Assembly (NCBI GenBank): GCA_023443095.1
Contig: JAEZVV010000067.1
Span: 1 to 19,320, forward strand
Direction of reading: 5' to 3'
DNA: 19,320 nucleotides
Source: Pseudomonadota bacterium
Lineage (GTDB): Bacteria; Pseudomonadota; Gammaproteobacteria; Burkholderiales; Burkholderiaceae_F
Shown: one piece after another, positions 14,825 through 19,320 of the stretch
Numbering within the stretch: the first letter of the stretch is position 1
How the letters are laid out: each line of letters begins with the position of its first letter
Notes under the pieces: model-generated
The model's database searches: none
What the model was told of the DNA's origin: nothing
What the model saw: only the letters and a program-made list of their open reading frames with translations
Program-made: the position numbers and the translations under genes

Positions 14825-16648
14825 ATGAGCGCACCCGCCCCCGCCGCTAGCCCGCCGCGCTGGCGCTGGCTGCCGCCGATCGGCAGCTGGCGCTACTACG
14901 CACTGCTGGGGGCGCTCGGCATCTTGGTCCTGGGGCCGCTGGGCGGGGTGACTGCGGCCTACATGAACTTCTCGATCGGCTTTTTCATCGGCGGCCAGGT
15001 GCTGGCCGGGATCCTGGGTTCGACCGTCACCTACGGCTACGGCGCCGAAGGCAAACACGGCGCCAACTACATGCAGACCGCAGCCGCATCGGTGGCCGGC
15101 CTGTCAGCGATGGCGGTGGTGATCCAGGCGATGGCCTGGCTCGGACTGCCCGTGCCGCCGACCTGGCAACTGGTGCTCTACATCCTGTGCATCGGCATGT
15201 TCGGCGCCGGCGTCGGCATGCTCTACACCCCGGTCCTGGTCGACCGCTTGCAACTGCCTTTTCCTTCGGGGCTGGCGGTGGCCAACATCCTGCGCGCCCT
15301 GACCGACCCGCAGCTGCTGCGGCGCTCGATCGGCAAGCTCGGCGGCGGCGTCGCGCTGGGCCTGGCAGGCGGCGTCGCCGGCTCGCGAGTGGCACTGCTC
15401 GGCGCCATCGAGTTTTCGGCCTCGACTTTCGGCGCCGGCATGATCGTGGGCGCCCGCATCGGCATCCCGGCCCTGCTCGGCGGCCTGATCGGCGCCGCGA
15501 GCCAGCCGTATTTCGTGTCCATCGGCTGGCTGGGCGAACACGACCCCTTCCGCAAGATCACTTTCCTGATCGCCCTGGGCATGATCATGGGTGCGGCCCT
15601 GGTCGACCTGGGACAGATCTTCGTCCAGACGCTGAGCCGCTGGCGCGAGCTTCGCGCCGAACCACCGGACGCCCCTGAGGACTCGTGGCGAGCGATCGAT
15701 GGCCGATGGCTCGCGGCCTGGATCGTGGTCTGGGGAACCGGGGTGGTGCTGGTAGGCGCCGAAGTGATGCGGCTGCCGGTGGTCTACCTGGTGTTCGCGG
15801 TGCTGCTCGTCTTCGTGTTTGCGATGGTCAACGGCATTTCGCTCGGCATCAGCGATTCGAACCCGATTTCCTCGGCCTTCGTCGTGACCGTGGTCCTGAT
15901 GGCGGCGATCGGCCTACGCAGCCCGGAAGTGGGGCTGATGGCGGCTTCGATCCTGCTTGTCGGCAGCAGCGTCGCTTGCGACATGCAGCAGGACCGCTCG
16001 ACTGGCTGGCGACTCGGCACCAGCCGCCGCCTCCAGTTCCGCTTCCAGGCGCTCGGGGTGGTGGTCGGCGCTCTGTTGGCGGTGGGTTTTGCCAAACTCT
16101 TCATGGCGGCCTACCCGGTGCTCGCGCTCGACCAGACCACGCTGCCGGCCGAGCAGCAGCCGGCGGGCTGGACTTCGGCGATGACCTACAAGATCGTCGG
16201 TACCTTGCGCAGCATCACCGGCGACCAGGGTCACCTGCGCAACGCGATCTGGATCGGGGTGGGGATGGGCGGCACGATCGAGCTCGCCCGGTTCGGCCTG
16301 CAGTCGAGCTCCCGCTGGCGCGCTTTCGTTGCGCGCGGGAAGCTCGGTTTTGCGAGCGGCTTTGCCGTCGATGCGCTGCTCTTGCCTTCGCCCTATGCGC
16401 TGTCTTTCGGCGGCTTCGTGAACCTGGGCACCTCGGCCTGGTTTGCGGCCGGCGCCGTTCTCACCAGCCTGATTCACACCCTGGGCCGGCGGCCCGCGCC
16501 CCCGGCCGAAGCCCCCGGCCAGCACGGCGACGAACTGCCGCCGGACATGAGTTCGATGTCGCTCTTGGGCGGCGGTCTGATCGCGGGCGACGCCCTTGCC
16601 GCTCTGGGCCTGGGCATCGCCGGGCTGATCGCCACCCTGGCCGGCTGA
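14825..16648 (+). CDS. OPT/YSL family oligopeptide or metal-chelate transporter
   Basis: This 607-residue inner-membrane protein belongs to the oligopeptide transporter (OPT) family, proton-linked importers of small peptides or, in the YSL branch, metal chelates. Many hydrophobic segments are visible (about 14-16). Typical features are ALLGALGILVLGPLGGVTAAYMNFSIGFFIGGQVLAGILG at the start, the LQLPFPSGLAVANILRAL block, ASTFGAGMIVGARIGIPALLGGLIG, and GISLGISDSNPISSAFVVTV. A hydrophilic cytosolic linker (ELRAEPPDAPEDSWRAI) lies near residues 278-294. The ATG at 14825 is 48 bp after the preceding stop. The stop is 4 bp from the stop of the convergent FKBP gene. Whether it carries peptides or metal chelates cannot be told. 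Confidence 0.93.
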   Translation: MSAPAPAASPPRWRWLPPIGSWRYYALLGALGILVLGPLGGVTAAYMNFSIGFFIGGQVLAGILGSTVTYGYGAEGKHGANYMQTAAASVAGLSAMAVVIQAMAWLGLPVPPTWQLVLYILCIGMFGAGVGMLYTPVLVDRLQLPFPSGLAVANILRALTDPQLLRRSIGKLGGGVALGLAGGVAGSRVALLGAIEFSASTFGAGMIVGARIGIPALLGGLIGAASQPYFVSIGWLGEHDPFRKITFLIALGMIMGAALVDLGQIFVQTLSRWRELRAEPPDAPEDSWRAIDGRWLAAWIVVWGTGVVLVGAEVMRLPVVYLVFAVLLVFVFAMVNGISLGISDSNPISSAFVVTVVLMAAIGLRSPEVGLMAASILLVGSSVACDMQQDRSTGWRLGTSRRLQFRFQALGVVVGALLAVGFAKLFMAAYPVLALDQTTLPAEQQPAGWTSAMTYKIVGTLRSITGDQGHLRNAIWIGVGMGGTIELARFGLQSSSRWRAFVARGKLGFASGFAVDALLLPSPYALSFGGFVNLGTSAWFAAGAVLTSLIHTLGRRPAPPAEAPGQHGDELPPDMSSMSLLGGGLIAGDALAALGLGIAGLIATLAG

Positions 16649-16652
16649 GGCC

Positions 16653-16997
16653 TTAGGCGAGGTCGAGCAGGTCGACTTCGAACACCAGCGTGGCGTTGGG
16701 CGGAATCACGCCGCCCGCGCCGTAGGCGCCGTAGCCGAGCTGCGGCGGAATCGTGAGCTTGCGGCTGCCGCCGATCTTCATGCCGGCGACGCCTTCATCC
16801 CAACCGGGAATGACCATACCCTGGCCCAGGGAGAAGGAAAACGGCTGGCCGCGGTCCTTGCTCGAATCGAACTTGGTGCCGTCGGTAAGCCAGCCGGTGT
16901 AGTGCACCAGCACGTCGTGGCCGGCATAGGCCTGGGCGCCGTCGCCGATGACGAGTTCCTCGATCTGCAGGCCGCTGGGGGTGGTGATCGTGCTCAT
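16653..16997 (-). CDS. FKBP-type peptidyl-prolyl cis-trans isomerase
   Basis: This small (114-residue) single-domain FKBP speeds the rotation of peptide bonds before proline. It has no signal peptide, so it acts in the cytosol. The fold landmarks are complete: VLVHYTGWLTDGTKFDSS, PFSFSLGQGMVIPGWDEGVAGMKIGGSRKLTIPPQLGYG, and GGVIPPNATLVFEVDLLDL. Residues of the classical FKBP pocket (Tyr in VHYTG, Phe and Asp in KFDSS, Val-Ile-Pro-Gly-Trp, Tyr in LGYG, the final Phe) are present, which suggests an active isomerase. The ATG at 16997 has AAAGGA upstream with a 6-nt gap. The gene is separate from the next minus-strand gene by 143 bp, so it probably has its own promoter; none could be placed convincingly. 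Confidence 0.95.
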   Translation of the reverse strand: MSTITTPSGLQIEELVIGDGAQAYAGHDVLVHYTGWLTDGTKFDSSKDRGQPFSFSLGQGMVIPGWDEGVAGMKIGGSRKLTIPPQLGYGAYGAGGVIPPNATLVFEVDLLDLA

Positions 16998-17140
16998 GGC
17001 AATCCTTTCGAGTCGGACAAAGCGCGCATGCTAACCCGCTCGCGCCTGGCCAAAGGCTCGCGCCAGAAGCGCCGGCCGGACGGGGGCCGAGCGTCGCCAG
17101 CGACGGTTCGGGCCGAATCGAAACGCCGCCGCGGACCCGC

Positions 17141-17746
17141 CTAGAACAGACCGTTCTGCTTCAGGGCGTCGAGCGTGGTCTGGGCCAGACCTTCGATCTG
17201 CTGCGTCGTCGCCCCGCTGCCGGAAGCGCGGGCGGTACCCGACCACAGGACCTGGCCATCGGACACCTGGGTCAGCGTGCTCTGGCCGGCCAGGCTGGTG
17301 TTGCTGCCGCCACCGATAGGCATGGCCAGTCCACCGCTCACCCCGCCGGCGCTGCCGCCGCCGTGTCCGCCGCTCCAGCTGCCGCCGCCAATGCCGATGC
17401 CGAAGCTCGCACCGCTCGAGGCCGGCGCCAGGCTGGTATCGAGCTTCATCGTCAAGGCACTCGCCGCACCGGCCTTGCGCGCCGCGGCCACAGCGTCCTC
17501 GGCGGCGCCGGGCGCGCCGCGCAGGACTTTCACGCCCCGGGCGGCGAGCTGGCTCGCCAGCTGGTCCTCGCAGATCAGGGCCAGCGTCGCTTCACGCGCC
17601 TCGCAGGTCACCCACATGCTTTTGCCCTGCAAGGCCGCCATGTCGGCCTTGGGGTTGCGCCACTGCGCCTCCATCGACGGGCCGGCGCAAGCAAGCAGCA
17701 AGACCGCAATCGACACCAGGGACAGCCAACGAATGAAAAGTGTCAT
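17141..17746 (-). CDS. Putative glycine-rich lipoprotein
   Basis: I do not recognise a named family. The 201-residue product starts MTLFIRWLSLVSIAVLLLAC, a lipoprotein signal with the lipobox LLAC and the lipidated Cys at position 20. The mature part has three sections: residues 21-115, with ALICEDQLASQLAARGVKVL recalling secreted proteins that pair Cys residues and a helix with a beta strand; residues about 118-150, a glycine/serine-rich stretch (FGIGIGGGSWSGGHGGGSAGG); and a C-terminal part with TLTQVSDGQVLWSGTARASG, typical of lipoproteins of the DUF4136 or TPM-like beta-sandwich kind, though this is weak. The ATG at 17746 was chosen over an in-frame one at 17776 because the signal begins there and GGAGAG lies just upstream. 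Residue after Cys is Ala, which suits outer-membrane sorting. Confidence 0.82.
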   Translation of the reverse strand: MTLFIRWLSLVSIAVLLLACAGPSMEAQWRNPKADMAALQGKSMWVTCEAREATLALICEDQLASQLAARGVKVLRGAPGAAEDAVAAARKAGAASALTMKLDTSLAPASSGASFGIGIGGGSWSGGHGGGSAGGVSGGLAMPIGGGSNTSLAGQSTLTQVSDGQVLWSGTARASGSGATTQQIEGLAQTTLDALKQNGLF

Positions 17747-17879
17747 GGGGCTCTCCAAGGAGGGATGACCTGGCATCGTCGCGCTTTGTCCGCAAGCTTC
17801 GCAAGAGCGCAGCCGCCACCCGGCCGGGCAGCGTGGCCGCCAGGCAACTGCGAGGGATGGCCAGACCGTCGTCAGCGTG

Positions 17880-17885
17880 TATAGT
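17880..17885 (+). promoter_or_regulatory. Candidate -10 box (TATAGT) for the helicase gene
   Basis: TATAGT matches the sigma-70 -10 consensus at five of six positions and stands out in this GC-rich sequence. A start near 17892 would place transcription immediately before the first stem-loop. No good -35 box is found 16-18 bp upstream, so activity may depend on an activator or the box may be fortuitous. Confidence 0.45.
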
Positions 17886-17891
17886 TGGCCC

Positions 17892-18065
17892 CTTGCGGTA
17901 ATCAGGATCCGGTGATTACCCTGACCTAGCGGCTCTCGCGCCGGCCTCCACGCCGGCCACGCACCTCACGAGGGTGCGGCTTCAGAGAGTCCGAACTTTC
18001 CCAAGTTCGCATTTGCCTGCACCGGTTCTGCGTTTCGAGCGCACAGGTCGTGCCAGGAGTTTCCA
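17892..18065 (+). promoter_or_regulatory. Structured 5' leader of the rhlE-type helicase gene
   Basis: Successive perfect stems are: GGTAATCA/TGATTACC (17897-17904, 17913-17920, 8 bp, 8-nt loop); GCCGGC/GCCGGC (17940-17945, 17952-17957); CGCACC/GGTGCG (17960-17965, 17973-17978); and CGAACTT/AAGTTCG (17992-17998, 18003-18009, TCCC loop). CTCTC (17933-17937) and GAGAG (17985-17989) can pair to enclose the second and third stems in a three-way junction. Near the start codon, CCTGCAC (18016-18022) can pair with GTGCCAGG (18050-18057, one bulge), which covers part of the AGGAG ribosome site. The pattern fits a cis-acting RNA that controls helicase expression, possibly through the helicase itself. 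This is inferred from pairing by eye; covariation has not been tested. Confidence 0.5.
18055..18059 (+). promoter_or_regulatory. Ribosome binding site deciding a TTG start
   Basis: AGGAG lies 6 nt before TTG at 18066. No ATG or GTG in the same frame is close enough, and the protein from the TTG begins with the normal RhlE N-terminus, so the rare start is well supported. Confidence 0.75.
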
Positions 18066-19320
18066 TTGAATACAAGTTTCGACAGCCTCGGGCTGGCGCC
18101 CGCGCTGCTTCGCGCCGTCACCGACGAGGGCTATACCCAGCCCACCCCGATCCAGCAACAAGCCATTCCGGTGATCCTTCAGGGCCGCGACATCCTTGCC
18201 GCCGCCCAGACCGGCACCGGCAAGACCGCCGGCTTCACCCTGCCGCTGCTGCAGATGCTGGCCGCGGAAAACATCAAGCCCGCCTCCAAGACGGTGCGAG
18301 CACTGATCCTCACCCCCACCCGCGAGCTCGCGGCCCAGGTCGAGGAAGCCGTCCGCACCTACGGCAAACACGTCAAGCTTTCGTCCGCCCTGGTCTACGG
18401 CGGCGTCGGCATCAATCCGCAGATCGACGCCCTGAAGCGGGGCGTCGACATCCTGGTCGCCACCCCCGGCCGCCTGCTCGACCACGTGCAGCAGGGCACC
18501 GTCGACCTGTCCAAGGTCTCGTTCCTGGTGCTCGACGAAGCCGACCGCATGCTCGACATGGGCTTCATCCATGACATCAAGCGTGTCTTGAAGCTCCTGC
18601 CCGCCAAGAAGCAGAGCCTGCTGTTTTCGGCCACCTTCTCGGACGACATCCGCGCCCTGGCCAACGGCCTGCTCAACAACCCGGCCTCGGTCGAAGTGGC
18701 GCGCAACACCGATTCGGCCCTGGTCACCCAGGTGATCCATCCGGTCGCCAAGAACCGCAAGCGCGAAATGCTGCGCGACCTGATCGTCGACGGCCAGTGG
18801 GAACAGGTGCTGGTCTTCACCCGCATGAAACACGGCGCCAACCGGCTGGCCGAACAGCTCAACAAGGACGGCATCACTGCCGCCGCGATCCACGGCAACA
18901 AGAGCCAGGGCGCTCGCACCAAGGCGCTGTCGGGCTTCAAGGACAAGTCGATCCGGGTGCTGGTGGCGACCGACATCGCCGCCCGCGGCCTCGACATCGA
19001 GCAGCTGCCCAACGTCGTCAACTACGAGCTGCCCAACGTGCCCGAGGACTACGTGCACCGCATCGGCCGCACCGGCCGCGCCGGCAGCCCGGGCCACGCG
19101 GTGTCGCTGGTCTCGCCCGACGAAAACGAGTTCCTGCGCGGCATCGAGCGCCTGCTCAAGAAAAAGCTGAACCAGGTCGTCATGCCCGGCTACGAAGGCC
19201 CCCCGCCCGCCGACATGGTGGAAGAGGAAAGCCGTCCGCCGCGGCCGCCGCGCAACCAGCCGCGTTCGCAGCAGGCGCGCCGCCCCGAAGGCGGTGCCCC
19301 GCCCACCGGCGCACCGGCAC
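18066..19320 (+). CDS. rhlE: DEAD-box RNA helicase, RhlE type (C-terminus beyond window)
   Basis: DEAD-box helicases unwind short RNA duplexes with ATP; RhlE-type members act in ribosome assembly and RNA decay. All core motifs are present: Q motif in GYTQPTPIQ (22-30), motif I AQTGTGKT (47-54), Ia PTRELA (84-89), Ib TPGR (133-136), DEAD (157-160), SAT (188-190), motif V region ATDIAARGLDI (301-311) and motif VI HRIGRTGR (331-338). The start NTSFDSLGL is typical of RhlE. After about residue 375 the sequence turns into a Pro/Arg-rich basic tail (PPRPPRNQPRSQQARRPEGG) that would help bind RNA; it is open at the window edge with 418 codons seen. The start is TTG. A long structured leader suggests control after transcription. 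The RhlE subgroup call rests on the N-terminus and tail type. Confidence 0.94.
   Translation, partial: MNTSFDSLGLAPALLRAVTDEGYTQPTPIQQQAIPVILQGRDILAAAQTGTGKTAGFTLPLLQMLAAENIKPASKTVRALILTPTRELAAQVEEAVRTYGKHVKLSSALVYGGVGINPQIDALKRGVDILVATPGRLLDHVQQGTVDLSKVSFLVLDEADRMLDMGFIHDIKRVLKLLPAKKQSLLFSATFSDDIRALANGLLNNPASVEVARNTDSALVTQVIHPVAKNRKREMLRDLIVDGQWEQVLVFTRMKHGANRLAEQLNKDGITAAAIHGNKSQGARTKALSGFKDKSIRVLVATDIAARGLDIEQLPNVVNYELPNVPEDYVHRIGRTGRAGSPGHAVSLVSPDENEFLRGIERLLKKKLNQVVMPGYEGPPPADMVEEESRPPRPPRNQPRSQQARRPEGGAPPTGAPA

Larger units (their letters stand above)
17747..18065. other. 319-bp intergenic region between lipoprotein gene and helicase gene
   Basis: The left part (17747-17879) should hold the promoter of the leftward lipoprotein gene; I see no strong boxes there. 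The right part (17880-18065) holds a -10-like hexamer and at least four stem-loops, described separately as the helicase leader. No open frame with a ribosome site is seen. Confidence 0.7.

Noticed and set aside
1..19320. tRNA, rRNA, CRISPR array, insertion sequence or prophage genes
   Set aside because: Reading both strands, I found no cloverleaf with a TTCGA-type loop, no regularly spaced repeats, and no transposase or integrase motif.

Overview
The window is GC-rich (about two thirds G+C by eye, with strong GC preference at third codon positions and long antisense shadow frames). It looks chromosomal and betaproteobacterial (Burkholderiales or Rhodocyclales-like). The strongest clue is the compact block hemF-nadD-rsfS-rlmH-maf. 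A DUF3373-type porin and a RhlE-type helicase with a structured leader fit that assignment. I see no insertion sequence, integrase, phage gene, CRISPR array, rRNA or tRNA.

Layout. (1) 1-1460, minus: a putative outer-membrane porin, C-terminus cut by the window edge. (2) 1461-2401: a 941-bp divergent intergenic region without a convincing gene. It is rich in inverted repeats, including an 11-bp perfect stem with T-runs on both strands, and carries a 22/23-bp tandem direct repeat. (3) 2402-8186, plus: a tightly packed run of S9 peptidase, exported hypothetical protein, hemF, nadD, rsfS, rlmH and maf. (4) 8215-9558, minus: an exported M20 metallopeptidase convergent with maf. (5) 9790-10895, plus: two half-size chromate-transporter (CHR) proteins with overlapping ends, then a terminator-like hairpin. 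(6) 10980-11876, plus: rarD. (7) 11969-14776, plus: DUF1345 membrane protein, pyridoxal kinase pdxY and a YegD-like short Hsp70, nearly or actually overlapping. (8) 14825-16648, plus: an OPT-family transporter. (9) 16653-16997 and 17141-17746, minus: an FKBP-type prolyl isomerase and a glycine-rich lipoprotein. (10) 17747-18065: a 319-bp intergenic region with a -10-like box and a run of stem-loops leading into (11) 18066 to the window end, plus: a DEAD-box RNA helicase of the RhlE type with a TTG start, C-terminus cut.

How the genes fit together. The central block is housekeeping: haem synthesis, NAD synthesis, ribosome silencing and maturation, and nucleotide-pool sanitation. The flanking genes deal mostly with peptides and transport: one cytosolic and one exported peptidase, a possible peptide or metal-chelate transporter, an anion exporter pair and a RarD permease. 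The most interesting non-coding signals are the helicase leader, the divergent intergenic region, and a G/C-tract hairpin inserted in frame inside hemF. I found no clear evidence of a new multi-gene system. The best candidates for undescribed biology are these RNA- and DNA-level structures.
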